From: an uncultured Caulobacter sp.
Lineage (GTDB): Bacteria > Pseudomonadota > Alphaproteobacteria > Caulobacterales > Caulobacteraceae
NCBI GenBank assembly: GCA_937925635.1
Contig: CALALX010000015.1
Coordinates: forward strand, 1 to 64,000
Direction of reading: 5' to 3'
Length of the DNA: 64,000 bases
In this document: piece after piece, positions 1 through 8,550 of the stretch
Numbering within the stretch: the stretch's first letter is position 1
Layout: each line of letters opens with the position of its first letter
Notes under the pieces: model-generated
Databases searched by the model: none
Told to the model about the DNA's origin: nothing
The model's input: the letters and a program-made list of their open reading frames with translations, nothing else
Made by a program: the position numbers and the translations under genes

Positions 1-30
1 GCCTTGTCCCAGCCAGGACACAAAAGGAAA

Positions 31-60
31 GCCCCGGGACCGCGAGGTCCCGGGGCTTTT
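31..60 (+). terminator. Rho-independent terminator of an upstream gene
   Basis: An 11-bp perfect stem (gccccgggacc / ggtcccggggc) with loop gcga is followed by tttt. It would end plus-strand transcription from a gene lying before the window. In many relatives the str operon (tuf) precedes rpsJ, so this may be its terminator, but that is inference. An A-rich run before the stem could also let it work in the minus direction. Confidence 0.75.
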
Positions 61-113
61 CGCATGGCCCGCGCCAACGGGGAGGCGGCGTGGAGCCGAG
101 CAAAGGCGAAGAC

Positions 114-137
114 GGAGGCCCGTCGAAGCGGGCCTCC
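114..137 (-). terminator. Stem-loop terminator behind the outer-membrane protein gene
   Basis: A 9-bp stem ggaggcccg / cgggcctcc with a 6-base loop lies just past the stop of the minus-strand porin-like gene. In the minus direction it is followed by a weakly T-rich stretch (gtcttcgccttt). Confidence 0.55.
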
Positions 138-147
138 GCCAAGCTTC

Positions 148-903
148 CTAGAGGCCGACGGCGAACGGGTTGCCGCCAGCGCCCAGGTCCGCGCCGGAAC
201 GGTCGCGCGACTTCAGGTCGCCGCCGAACGAGTAGCGCAGACCGATCGAGACGATGTCGGCGTCCAGGTCGACGTCATCCAGGGCGGCGTGCGAGTAACC
301 GCCCGTCACGCTCCAGGGCGTGCCGGCGAACTGGTATTCGCCATCGACGCCGATGTTCCAACCGTCGATGTCCGCGCCCGCCACGTCGGCGCTGGCCCAG
401 GCCAGGCCGGCGTCAACGCGGAAGTTGTCGGTGACGAAGTAGCGGACTTCGCCGCCGACCGACCAGATGTCGGCGTCCAGGTCGTCGATGTTGCCATAGG
501 TGACGGCGCCCGAAAGGGTCACGTCGCCGAGGTGCTTCTGGGCGACGCCGCCCACGGCCCAGAGGCTTTCGCCGCCCGCGTCCGAGTAGGAAACGGTCGG
601 GCCGACGCGCCAGTCCGCGCCGGCGTAGGTCAGGCCGGCGCCGACGGCGAAGGCGTCGTCGTCGCCCAGGTCGCCGTCGGTCGTGCCGGCGTTGCCCTGC
701 AGGGTGACGGTCCAGGCGTCAGCGGCCTTGAAGGCGACCGAGCCATCGATCGCGTAGCTCTGACCATCGGCTTCGAGGCCGGCGAAATCGACTTCGGTCT
801 GGGCGGCGGTGACGCCGATCGAACCGGTGGCGTCTTGGGCCAGGGCGGGGGCGGAAAGGGCGGCGGCGGCGACAGCGGCCGTCGCGAACAGACGGAGTTT
901 CAT
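148..903 (-). CDS. Outer-membrane beta-barrel protein, porin-like
   Basis: The 251-residue product starts with a typical Sec signal peptide (MKLRLFATAAVAAAALSAPALAQ, cut after ALA). The rest is alternating aromatic and glycine or aspartate segments such as SVGGEVRYFVTDNFRVD and ending SIGLRYSFGGDLK, as expected for amphipathic beta strands of an 8-12-strand barrel. Acidic DLDAD-type loops recur. The natural C-terminal aromatic is followed by about 20 extra residues. No specific substrate can be named. A purine-rich aagggga sits about 9 bases before the ATG. The gene is divergent from the S10 operon. Confidence 0.75.
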   Translation of the reverse strand: MKLRLFATAAVAAAALSAPALAQDATGSIGVTAAQTEVDFAGLEADGQSYAIDGSVAFKAADAWTVTLQGNAGTTDGDLGDDDAFAVGAGLTYAGADWRVGPTVSYSDAGGESLWAVGGVAQKHLGDVTLSGAVTYGNIDDLDADIWSVGGEVRYFVTDNFRVDAGLAWASADVAGADIDGWNIGVDGEYQFAGTPWSVTGGYSHAALDDVDLDADIVSIGLRYSFGGDLKSRDRSGADLGAGGNPFAVGL

Positions 904-1358
904 AGTGGGTATCCCCTTGTGAGACTAACCGCCGGCGTCTTCGGCCGGTCGGGGAGGGCGCACCTATGGGTTGCCCGGAGTCCGCGCAAGGGATGCACGC
1001 GAAGATGGAGCCGAATTAATGGAAACCTCGTCGCCGAACGGCCGCCGGTGAAAAGGCCGTTCCCGCGCTTGACCTTCCCGAGTCGCTGACGTAAAGACCG
1101 CGCCTCTGTTGGACCGGCTGTGCACCTCGGTGCAGACGCGGCCCGCGGAACGAACCGACCTATGGCTTTCCCTTAAAGGAAAATCGCGGTTGGGGACCAG
1201 GTCCTCGCGGAAGTCCGCGTGGGCCGCATTCGTTTTTGCGGACGTCGCGTGTCCGGATGGTTTTCCCCGAGAGGGGCGGGTCGTTCGGGTTGGTCTTTGA
1301 AAAGTCTAAGCACGCGGGCGCCCGCCCACCTGGGAACCCTTTGGGAAACACGAGCGAT
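904..1358. promoter_or_regulatory. Divergent intergenic region and leader of the S10 operon
   Basis: This 455-base stretch between the porin-like gene and rpsJ has no convincing gene. It must hold promoters for both directions. A weak candidate for the rpsJ side is TTGACC at 1069-1074 followed by gctgacgtaaag. Several short hairpins (tgcacctcggtgca near 1121, cgcggaagtccgcg near 1206) fall in the presumed leader mRNA. Ribosomal-protein operons are often autoregulated through such leaders, but no known leader motif is recognised here. Confidence 0.4.
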
Positions 1359-1667
<309 letters not shown>

Positions 1668-1681
1668 GGAGCCGGCTGACT

Positions 1682-2473
1682 ATGACTCTCCCCGCAAACC
1701 GCACCGGCGTGATCGCGAAGAAGGTCGGCATGACCCGCTTCTTCGACGAGGCCGGCCAGCATGTTCCGGTCACCGTCCTCAGCCTCGACGGCTGCCAGGT
1801 GACGGGCCAGCGCACCGTCGAGAAGGACGGTTACACCGCCCTTCAGCTCGGCGCCGGCGCCAAGAAGGCCAAGAACACCTCGAACGCCATGCGTGGCCAC
1901 TTCGCCAAGGCTCAGGTCGAGCCCAAGCGCGTCGTGACCGAGTTCCGCGTGACGCAAGACGCTCTGATCGACGTGGGCGCGGAACTGACCGCCGACCACT
2001 TCGTCGCCGGCCAGAAGGTCGACATCCAGGGCGTCACCGTCGGTAAGGGCTTCGCCGGCGCCATGAAGCGCTGGAACTTCGGCGGCATGCGCGCCACGCA
2101 CGGCGTCTCGGTCTCGCACCGGGCCCACGGTTCGACCGGCAACCGCCAGGATCCGGGCCGCACGTTCCCGGGCAAGAAGATGGCCGGTCACCTCGGCCAA
2201 GAGACCGTCACCACCATGAACCTCACGGTCTGGAAGGTGGATGTCGAGCGCGGCCTGATCCTGATCAAGGGCGCCGTTCCGGGCGCCGAGGGTTCCTACG
2301 TGAAGGTCCGCGACGCGATCAAGAAGGCCGCTCCGGCCGACCTGCCGCGTCCGGGCGCCTTCCGCAAGGCCGGCGAAACGCCGGTCGCCGCCGCCGCTGA
2401 AGCGCCGGCGGTCGAGGAAGCCCCCGCGACGGAAGCTCCGGCTGCCGAAGCCACGCAAGAGGGCGCTGAATAA
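1682..2473 (+). CDS. rplC: 50S ribosomal protein L3
   Basis: The 263-residue product starts RTGVIAKKVGMTRFFDEAG and has the conserved central loop MKRWNFGGMRATHGVSVSHRAHGS, which reaches toward the peptidyl-transferase centre. L3 is one of the first proteins to bind 23S rRNA. The family is usually about 210-230 residues. The extra length is a C-terminal Ala/Pro/Glu-rich tail from about residue 232. The stop codon shares one base with the rplD start. Confidence 0.96.
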   Translation: MTLPANRTGVIAKKVGMTRFFDEAGQHVPVTVLSLDGCQVTGQRTVEKDGYTALQLGAGAKKAKNTSNAMRGHFAKAQVEPKRVVTEFRVTQDALIDVGAELTADHFVAGQKVDIQGVTVGKGFAGAMKRWNFGGMRATHGVSVSHRAHGSTGNRQDPGRTFPGKKMAGHLGQETVTTMNLTVWKVDVERGLILIKGAVPGAEGSYVKVRDAIKKAAPADLPRPGAFRKAGETPVAAAAEAPAVEEAPATEAPAAEATQEGAE

Positions 2474-3111
2474 TGAAACTCGACGTCATCAAGCTTGACG
2501 GCGCCAAGGCCGGTTCGGTCGATCTCGACGACGCCATCTTCGGCATCGACGAGATCCGCGGGGACATCCTGCAGCGCGTCGTCACCTGGCAGCTGGCCAA
2601 GCGCCGCTCCGGGAACCACAAGATCCAGGTCCGCAACGAGGTCTCTCGTACGGGCAAGAAGATGTACAAGCAGAAGGGCACCGGCGGCGCCCGTCACGGC
2701 TCGCGCCGTGCGGCCCAGTTCGTCGGCGGCGCCAAGGCCCACGGTCCCGTGGTCCGCAGCCATGCCTTCGACCTGCCGAAGAAGGTCCGCGCCCTGGCCC
2801 TGCGCCACGCGCTGTCCTCGAAGGCCAAGGCCGGCTCGCTCGTCGTCCTCGACGCCGCGGAGCTGAACGAGCCGAAGACGGCCGCCCTGCGCGCCAACTT
2901 CGACAAGATCGGTCTGAAGAACGCCCTGATCATCGCCGGGCCGGAAGTGGACGCCAACTTCAAGCTGGCCGCCCGCAACATTCCGAACGTCGATGTGCTG
3001 CCGAACGCCGGCCTGAACGTCTACGACGTGCTGCGCCGCGGGACCCTGGTCCTGACCAAGTCGGCCATCGAGGGCATCTCGGCCCGCTTCGCTGAGAAGG
3101 AAGCCGCGTAA
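2473..3111 (+). CDS. rplD: 50S ribosomal protein L4
   Basis: The 212-residue L4 carries the exit-tunnel loop with KMYKQKGTGGARHGSRRAAQFVGGAKAHGP near residues 55-85, the hallmark of the family. In E. coli L4 also represses its own operon through the S10 leader, but whether that holds here is unknown. The ATG overlaps the rplC stop by one base and the stop overlaps rplW by one base, so translation is tightly coupled. Confidence 0.96.
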   Translation: MKLDVIKLDGAKAGSVDLDDAIFGIDEIRGDILQRVVTWQLAKRRSGNHKIQVRNEVSRTGKKMYKQKGTGGARHGSRRAAQFVGGAKAHGPVVRSHAFDLPKKVRALALRHALSSKAKAGSLVVLDAAELNEPKTAALRANFDKIGLKNALIIAGPEVDANFKLAARNIPNVDVLPNAGLNVYDVLRRGTLVLTKSAIEGISARFAEKEAA

Positions 3112-3407
3112 TGTCCGCCACCGCTCGTCATTACGACACCATCCTGGCCCCCGTGATCACGGAAAAGGCGACCATTCTGTCTGAACAGAACAAGGTCGTG
3201 TTCCGGGTCGCCGAGGACGCCACGAAGGACGAGATCGCCGCCGCCGTCGAGGCGCTGTTCAAGGTCAACGTCACCAAGGTCAACACCCTGAACGTCAAGG
3301 GCAAGACCAAGCGTTTCCGTGGCCGCGCCGGTCGTCGCTCGGACGTTAAGAAAGCGATCGTGACGCTGGCCGACGGCCAGTCGATCGACATCACCACGGG
3401 GCTCTGA
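3111..3407 (+). CDS. rplW: 50S ribosomal protein L23
   Basis: The 98-residue product has the L23 pattern APVITEKATILSEQNKVVFRV, followed by the basic KGKTKRFRGRAGRRSDVKKA loop that lines the exit tunnel. L23 is the docking site for trigger factor and SRP at the tunnel exit. It lies four bases before rplB inside the operon. Confidence 0.96.
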   Translation: MSATARHYDTILAPVITEKATILSEQNKVVFRVAEDATKDEIAAAVEALFKVNVTKVNTLNVKGKTKRFRGRAGRRSDVKKAIVTLADGQSIDITTGL

Positions 3408-3411
3408 CCAG

Positions 3412-4251
3412 ATGGCTCTGAAGCAATTCAATCCGACCTCGCCGGGCCGTCGCGGCCTCGTGCTGGTCGACCGCAGCGAGCTTCACAAGGGTAAGCCCGA
3501 GAAGAAGCTCGTCGAAGGCCTGACCAAGTCGGGCGGTCGCGGCGGCAATGGCCGCATCGCCGTCCGTTTCCGTGGCGGCGGCGCCAAGCGCCTGTACCGC
3601 CTGGTCGACTTCAAGCGTCGCAAGTGGAACGTTCCGGCCACGGTCGAGCGTCTCGAATACGACCCGAACCGCACCGCGTTCATCGCGCTGATCAAGTACC
3701 AGGACGGCGAACTCGCCTACATCCTGGCGCCGCAGCGCCTGAAGGCCGGCGACACGGTCATCGCCTCCGAGAAGGTCGACGTGAAGCCGGGCAACGCCGC
3801 CCCGCTGAGTGGCCTGCCGATCGGCACGATCGTCCACAACGTCGAGCTGAAGCCCTTGAAGGGCGGCCAGATCGCCCGCTCGGCCGGCGCCTACGCCCAG
3901 CTGGTCGGCCGTGACGGCGGCTACGCCCAGATCCGCCTCGGCTCGGGCGAGCTGCGCATGGTCCAGGACAGCTGCATGGCCACGGTCGGCGCCGTCTCGA
4001 ACCCGGATCACATGAACCAGGTTCTGGGCAAGGCCGGCCGCGTCCGCCACATGGGCTTCCGCCCGCACGTGCGCGGCGTCGCCATGAACCCGATCGACCA
4101 CCCGCACGGCGGCGGCGAAGGCCGCACCTCGGGCGGCCGGACCCCGGTCACCCCGTGGGGCAAGGACACCAAGGGTTCGAAGACCCGCACCAACAAGGCC
4201 ACGGACAAGTTCATCATCCGGTCGCGCCACAAAGCGAAGAAGGGCCGCTAA
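3412..4251 (+). CDS. rplB: 50S ribosomal protein L2
   Basis: The 279-residue L2 shows the family start MALKQFNPTSPGRRGLVLVD and the invariant HPHGGGEGRTSGGR segment near residue 227, whose histidine is important for peptidyl-transferase function and subunit association. The length is standard. It is followed after three bases by rpsS. Confidence 0.97.
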   Translation: MALKQFNPTSPGRRGLVLVDRSELHKGKPEKKLVEGLTKSGGRGGNGRIAVRFRGGGAKRLYRLVDFKRRKWNVPATVERLEYDPNRTAFIALIKYQDGELAYILAPQRLKAGDTVIASEKVDVKPGNAAPLSGLPIGTIVHNVELKPLKGGQIARSAGAYAQLVGRDGGYAQIRLGSGELRMVQDSCMATVGAVSNPDHMNQVLGKAGRVRHMGFRPHVRGVAMNPIDHPHGGGEGRTSGGRTPVTPWGKDTKGSKTRTNKATDKFIIRSRHKAKKGR

Positions 4252-4254
4252 GCC

Positions 4255-4533
4255 ATGACCCGCTCAGTCTGGAAGGGCCCGTTTGTCGACGGCTACCTGC
4301 TGAAGAAGGCAGAAGTCGCGCAAGGCAGCGGCCGCAAGGATGTCATCAAGACCTGGTCGCGTCGCTCGACGATCATGCCGCAGTTCGTCGGCCTGACCTT
4401 CGGCGTCCACAACGGTCAGAAGCACGTGCCCGTCTCCGTGTCGGAAGACATGGTCGGCCACAAGCTCGGCGAGTTCGCCCCGACCCGGAACTTCCCGGGC
4501 CACGCGGCGGACAAGAAAGCCAAGAGGAAGTAG
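4255..4533 (+). CDS. rpsS: 30S ribosomal protein S19
   Basis: The 92-residue product begins MTRSVWKGPFVDGYLLKKAE and contains RSTIMPQFVGLTFGVHNG and GHKLGEFAPTRNF, all classic S19 blocks. S19 forms a head complex with S13 that contacts the A-site tRNA. Spacing to rplV is three bases. Confidence 0.97.
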   Translation: MTRSVWKGPFVDGYLLKKAEVAQGSGRKDVIKTWSRRSTIMPQFVGLTFGVHNGQKHVPVSVSEDMVGHKLGEFAPTRNFPGHAADKKAKRK

Positions 4534-4536
4534 GTC

Positions 4537-4917
4537 ATGTCGAAGCAAGCGAAAGCCCGCCGACTGCCCGCGACCGAGGTCCAGGCCAAGCTGCGCACCC
4601 TGCGCACCTCGGCCCGGAAGCTCAACCTCGTGGCCCAGTCGATCCGCGGCCTGAAGGTGCAGCGCGCGCTGAACGAACTCGAGTTCAGCCACAAGCGTAT
4701 CGCCAAGGACGTCCGGAAGGCCCTCTACAGCGCCATCTCGAACGCCGAGAACAACCACAACCTCGACATCGACTCCCTGGTCGTCGCCGAGGCCTTCGTG
4801 GGCAAGAACCTGATTATGAAGCGTTTTTCGGCCCGCGCTCGCGGCCGTTCCTCGCGCATCGAGAAGCCGTTCAGCGAGATCACCATCGTGGTCCGCGAAC
4901 TGGGTGAGGCCGCCTGA
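4537..4917 (+). CDS. rplV: 50S ribosomal protein L22
   Basis: The 126-residue product has the L22 core SARKLNLVAQSIRGLKVQRA and the beta-hairpin segment GRSSRIEKPFSEITIVV. The hairpin lines the exit tunnel near the constriction with L4. The stop shares one base with the rpsC ATG. Confidence 0.96.
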   Translation: MSKQAKARRLPATEVQAKLRTLRTSARKLNLVAQSIRGLKVQRALNELEFSHKRIAKDVRKALYSAISNAENNHNLDIDSLVVAEAFVGKNLIMKRFSARARGRSSRIEKPFSEITIVVRELGEAA

Positions 4918-5675
4918 TGGGTCAGAAAGTCAATCCGGTCGGGCTCCGGCTCGGCGTCAACCGCACCTGGGACAGCCGCTGGTTCGCCGACGGCAAGGAC
5001 TACGGTCGCCTGCTGCACGAGGACATCAAGGTCCGTCGCGAGCTGAAGAAGCGCCTCGGCGCCGCCGGCATCTCGCGCATCGTGATCGAGCGTCCGCACA
5101 AGAAGTGCCGCGTGACCATCTACGCCGCCCGTCCCGGCGTGATCATCGGCAAGAAGGGCGCCGACATCGACAAGCTCCGCAAGGACCTGTCGGCGATGAC
5201 CGATGGCGAGGTTCACCTGAACATCGTCGAGGTCCGCAAGCCCGAGACCGACGCCCAGCTGGTGGCCGAGAACATCGCCCAGCAGCTCGAGCGCCGCGTC
5301 GCCTTCCGTCGCGCCATGAAGCGCACCATGCAGTCGACCATGCGTCTGGGCGCCAAGGGCGTTCGGATCAACGTGTCGGGCCGCCTGGGCGGCGCCGAAA
5401 TCGCCCGCATGGAATGGTACCGCGAAGGTCGCGTGCCGCTGCACACCCTGCGCGCCGACATCGACTACGGCTTCGCGGAAGCCAAGACCACCTACGGCAT
5501 CATCGGCGTGAAGACCTGGATCTTCAAAGGCGAGGTGCTGGAGCACGACCCGATGGCGCTGGACAAGCGTCTGGCCACCGAATCCGGCCCGGCCGGCGAA
5601 GGCGGCGGTCGTGACCGTGACGATCGTGGACCCCGCGGCCCGCGCCGCGACCGCGGTCGTGGAGCTGAGGCCTAA
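4917..5675 (+). CDS. rpsC: 30S ribosomal protein S3
   Basis: The 252-residue S3 begins MGQKVNPVGLRLGVNRTWDS and has a KH RNA-binding domain with GVIIGKKGADIDKLRK near residues 75-95. A C-terminal domain containing SGRLGGAEIARMEWYREGRVPLHTLRADIDYG follows. S3 forms part of the mRNA entry helicase. The tail is rich in Gly, Asp and Arg. Confidence 0.97.
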   Translation: MGQKVNPVGLRLGVNRTWDSRWFADGKDYGRLLHEDIKVRRELKKRLGAAGISRIVIERPHKKCRVTIYAARPGVIIGKKGADIDKLRKDLSAMTDGEVHLNIVEVRKPETDAQLVAENIAQQLERRVAFRRAMKRTMQSTMRLGAKGVRINVSGRLGGAEIARMEWYREGRVPLHTLRADIDYGFAEAKTTYGIIGVKTWIFKGEVLEHDPMALDKRLATESGPAGEGGGRDRDDRGPRGPRRDRGRGAEA

Positions 5676-5680
5676 CGATC

Positions 5681-6112
5681 ATGCTGTCTCCGAAGAAAAC
5701 CAAGTACCGGAAGGCCTTCAAGGGCCGCATCCACGGGACCGCCAAGGGCGGCACCCTGCTGAACTTCGGGTCCTATGGCCTGAAGACGGTGGAACCCGAG
5801 CGCATCACGGCGCGTCAGATCGAGGCGGCCCGCCGCGCGATCACCCGCCACATGAAGCGCCAGGGCCGCGTCTGGATCCGGATCTTCCCGGACCTGCCGG
5901 TCACCGACAAGCCGGCCGAAGTCCGGATGGGTAAGGGCAAGGGCGCCGTCGACTACTGGGCGGCGCGCGTTCACCCGGGCCGCATCATGTTCGAGATCGA
6001 CGGCGTCGCCGACGATATCGCCCGTGAGGCCCTGAAGCTGGGCGCCGCGAAGCTGCCGGTGAAGACGCGCATCGTCACGCGCATCGACGCTGGCGTGGCG
6101 ACGGAGCACTGA
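5681..6112 (+). CDS. rplP: 50S ribosomal protein L16
   Basis: The 143-residue L16 starts MLSPKKTKYRKAFKGRIHG and carries the typical VWIRIFPDLPVTDKPAEVRMGKGKG block. L16 helps position the A-site tRNA. It begins six bases after rpsC and ends two bases before rpmC. Confidence 0.97.
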   Translation: MLSPKKTKYRKAFKGRIHGTAKGGTLLNFGSYGLKTVEPERITARQIEAARRAITRHMKRQGRVWIRIFPDLPVTDKPAEVRMGKGKGAVDYWAARVHPGRIMFEIDGVADDIAREALKLGAAKLPVKTRIVTRIDAGVATEH

Positions 6113-6114
6113 AG

Positions 6115-6306
6115 ATGAAGATCGATGAAGTCCGGGCCAAGACGCCCGACCAACTCGCCGAAGCCCTGCTGAACCTGAAGAAGGAGCAGTTCAACCTGCG
6201 CTTCCAGGCCGCCACGGGTCAGGTCGAGAAGACCCACCGCGTGAACGAGATCCGCAAGGATATCGCGCGGATCAAGACCGTGCTGCGCGCCAAGAAGACC
6301 GCGTAG
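6115..6306 (+). CDS. rpmC: 50S ribosomal protein L29
   Basis: The 63-residue product MKIDEVRAKTPDQLAEALLN is a helical-hairpin L29 protein with the conserved LRFQAATGQ and RKDIARIKTVL segments. It binds near L23 at the tunnel exit. The length is standard. Confidence 0.95.
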   Translation: MKIDEVRAKTPDQLAEALLNLKKEQFNLRFQAATGQVEKTHRVNEIRKDIARIKTVLRAKKTA

Positions 6307-6317
6307 GGGAGAACGAT

Positions 6318-6557
6318 ATGCCGAAACGTATTCTCGAAGGCGTTGTCGTCTCCGACAAGGGCGACAAGACGGTGATCGTGAAGGTCGAACGGACCTTCCT
6401 GCATCCGCTGCTGAAGAAGACCGTCCGCCGGTCGAAGAAGTATCACGCTCACGACGAATCCAACGCCTACAAGGCGGGGGAAGTCGCCAAGATCGTCGAG
6501 TGCGCGCCGAAGTCCAAGCTGAAGACCTGGGAAGTGCTTCCCAAGGCCTCGGCCTAA
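6318..6557 (+). CDS. rpsQ: 30S ribosomal protein S17
   Basis: The 79-residue product begins MPKRILEGVVVSDKGDKTVI and contains HPLLKKTVRRSKKYHAHDE, the S17 OB-fold signature. S17 is an early 30S assembly protein. A gggaga ribosome-binding site lies 8 bases before the start. Confidence 0.95.
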   Translation: MPKRILEGVVVSDKGDKTVIVKVERTFLHPLLKKTVRRSKKYHAHDESNAYKAGEVAKIVECAPKSKLKTWEVLPKASA

Positions 6558-6576
6558 GAGTCTGGAAGGTTAAGCC

Positions 6577-6945
6577 ATGATCCAGATGCAAACTAACCTG
6601 GACGTCGCCGATAATTCGGGCGCTCGCCGGGTCATGTGCATCAAGGTGCTGGGCGGCGCCAAGCGTCGCTACGCCCACGTCGGGGACAAGATCGTCGTCT
6701 CCGTGAAGGAAGCCATTCCGCGCGGCCGCGTGAAGAAGGGCGATGTGCTGCAAGCCATCGTCGTTCGCACGTCGCAGGCCATCAAGCGCAAGGACGGCTC
6801 GGTCATCCGCTTCGACAAGAACGCGGCCGTGATCGTCAACAAGTCGAGCGAGCCGATCGGCACGCGGATCTTCGGCCCGGTTCCCCGCGAACTGCGCGCC
6901 AAGAACCACATGAAGATCATCTCTCTGGCTCCGGAGGTCCTGTAG
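6577..6945 (+). CDS. rplN: 50S ribosomal protein L14
   Basis: The 122-residue L14 starts MIQMQTNLDVADNSGARRVM and includes IVVSVKEAIPRGRVKKGDV and IFGPVPRELR. L14 forms an intersubunit bridge with 16S rRNA. It begins a sub-block that corresponds to the start of the E. coli spc operon, but no promoter gap is visible here (19 bases after rpsQ). Confidence 0.97.
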   Translation: MIQMQTNLDVADNSGARRVMCIKVLGGAKRRYAHVGDKIVVSVKEAIPRGRVKKGDVLQAIVVRTSQAIKRKDGSVIRFDKNAAVIVNKSSEPIGTRIFGPVPRELRAKNHMKIISLAPEVL

Positions 6946-6947
6946 TC

Positions 6948-7256
6948 ATGGCCGCCAAGATCAAGACCGGCGACAACGTCGTGGTGCTCACGGGCAAGGA
7001 CAAGGGCCGCACCGGCAAGGTGACCAAGGTCCTGCCCGCCACCAACCGCGTCATGGTGCAGGGGATCAACATGGTCCAGCGCCACACCCGCCCGACCCAG
7101 GCCGACCCCCAGGGCGGCATCAAGAACAAGGAAGCGTCGCTTCACCTGTCGAACGTCGCGATCGCCGACGCCAACGGCAAGGCGGCCCGCGTCGGCTTCC
7201 GCATGGAAGGCGACAAGAAGGTCCGCTTCGCCAAGACGACGGGAGACGTCATCTAA
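6948..7256 (+). CDS. rplX: 50S ribosomal protein L24
   Basis: The 102-residue product MAAKIKTGDNVVVLTGKDKG has the KOW motif at its N-terminus and GGIKNKEASLHLSNVAI further on. L24 initiates 50S assembly. The ATG at 6948 is chosen because it starts the KOW domain two bases after rplN. A longer in-frame reading upstream is only the rplN region out of frame. The stop overlaps rplE by one base. Confidence 0.95.
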   Translation: MAAKIKTGDNVVVLTGKDKGRTGKVTKVLPATNRVMVQGINMVQRHTRPTQADPQGGIKNKEASLHLSNVAIADANGKAARVGFRMEGDKKVRFAKTTGDVI

Positions 7257-7816
7257 TGGCCGACACCAAATATACCCCGCGCCTCAAGAGCGAGTACAAC
7301 GACCGCATCAAGGGCGTGCTGACCGAGAAGTTCGGCTACACCAACCCGATGCAGATGCCCAAGCTGGACAAGATCGTCCTCAACATGGGCATCGGTGAAG
7401 CTGTCGCCGACTCCAAGAAGGCCACCGCGGCCCTCAAGGATCTGGCCGCCATCGCCGGTCAGAAGCCCGTCGCCACCAAGGCCCGTAACTCCATCGCCGG
7501 CTTCAAGCTGCGTGAAGGCATGGTCATCGGCGGCAAGGTCACGCTGCGCGGCGACCAGATGTACGAGTTCCTCGACCGCCTGATCACGATCGCGCTGCCG
7601 CGCGTGAAGGATTTCCGCGGCCTCAACGGCAACAGCTTCGACGGCCGTGGCAACTACGCCATGGGCCTGAAGGAACACATCGTGTTCCCGGAAATCAACT
7701 ATGACCAGATCGATCAGATCTGGGGCATGGATATCGTTGTCGCCACCACTGCGAAGACCGATGATGAAGCGCGCGCGCTTCTCAAGGAATTCCAGTTCCC
7801 GTTCAACAACGTCTAG
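7256..7816 (+). CDS. rplE: 50S ribosomal protein L5
   Basis: The 186-residue L5 shows PKLDKIVLNMGIGEAVADSK, VTKARNSIAGFKLR-type and VTLRGDQMYEFLDRLI motifs and ends with the usual FPFNNV. L5 belongs to the central protuberance and binds 5S rRNA with L18. The length is standard. Confidence 0.97.
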   Translation: MADTKYTPRLKSEYNDRIKGVLTEKFGYTNPMQMPKLDKIVLNMGIGEAVADSKKATAALKDLAAIAGQKPVATKARNSIAGFKLREGMVIGGKVTLRGDQMYEFLDRLITIALPRVKDFRGLNGNSFDGRGNYAMGLKEHIVFPEINYDQIDQIWGMDIVVATTAKTDDEARALLKEFQFPFNNV

Positions 7817-7836
7817 AGCGGGACAAGGACAAAGAC

Positions 7837-8142
7837 ATGGCCAAGAAAAGCGCCGTCAACCGTAACGAGATGGTCAAGAAGCTCGTCAAGCAACTCGCCG
7901 CCAAGCGCGCCGAGCTGAAGGCGACCGCCAACAACGAGGCTCTTCCGCTCGAAGAACGTTTTGAAGCCCGGCTGAAGCTCGCGAAGCTGCCGCGCAACTC
8001 CGCCGCCACCCGCATCCGCAACCGGTGCGAAGTGACGGGGCGTCCGCGCGCCTACTATCGCAAGCTGAAGATGAGCCGGATCGCCCTGCGGGAGCTCGGC
8101 TCCCAGGGTCTGATCCCCGGCCTCGTCAAGTCGAGCTGGTAA
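7837..8142 (+). CDS. rpsN: 30S ribosomal protein S14, zinc-independent type
   Basis: The 101-residue protein ends RNRCEVTGRPRAYYRKLKMS ... GLVKSSW. It is the long S14 form that lacks the CxxC-CxxC zinc ribbon of the short type, since only one Cys remains in NRCEVTG. A good aaggacaaagac purine tract precedes the ATG. Confidence 0.96.
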   Translation: MAKKSAVNRNEMVKKLVKQLAAKRAELKATANNEALPLEERFEARLKLAKLPRNSAATRIRNRCEVTGRPRAYYRKLKMSRIALRELGSQGLIPGLVKSSW

Positions 8143-8153
8143 GGGAGGGTCTG

Positions 8154-8549
8154 ATGGTCAACGACCCCATCGGCGATATGATCGCCCGCATCAAGAACGC
8201 CGCCATGCGCAAGCGGGCGAAGGTTTCCACGCCGGCCTCGAAGATGCGCGCGCGCGTCCTCGACGTGCTCGCGTCGGAAGGCTACATCCGCGGCTACTCG
8301 CTGGTCGAGAAGCCCGGTGCGTTCCCCGAATTCGAGATCGAGCTCAAGTACTTCGACAACGAGCCCGTGATCGTCGAGATCCGCCGCGTGTCCAAGCCGG
8401 GCCGTCGCGTCTACTCCTCGATCAAGGACCTGAAGCCGGTGAAGAACGGCCTCGGCATCTCGATCCTGTCGACGCCCCAAGGCGTGATGTCGGACACGGC
8501 CGCCCGCGACGCGAACGTCGGCGGCGAAGTCCTCTGCCGGGTGTACTGA
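8154..8549 (+). CDS. rpsH: 30S ribosomal protein S8
   Basis: The 131-residue product begins MVNDPIGDMIARIKNAAMRK and ends with GLGISILSTPQGVMSDTAAR ... GGEVLCRVY, the invariant S8 C-terminus. S8 binds the central domain of 16S rRNA and represses the spc operon in E. coli. The start at 8154 follows an excellent gggaggg site. The longer upstream reading runs inside rpsN and is rejected. Confidence 0.97.
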   Translation: MVNDPIGDMIARIKNAAMRKRAKVSTPASKMRARVLDVLASEGYIRGYSLVEKPGAFPEFEIELKYFDNEPVIVEIRRVSKPGRRVYSSIKDLKPVKNGLGISILSTPQGVMSDTAARDANVGGEVLCRVY

Positions 8550-8550
8550 T

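Noticed and set aside
4..1089. A 361-codon open frame on the plus strand opposite the porin-like gene
   Set aside because: It is the complement of the outer-membrane gene, lacks any start signal and runs through a terminator; the minus-strand signal peptide and barrel pattern are convincing.
1109..1300. A 63-codon frame in the S10 leader
   Set aside because: No ribosome-binding site, no recognisable protein, and it lies in a hairpin-rich leader.
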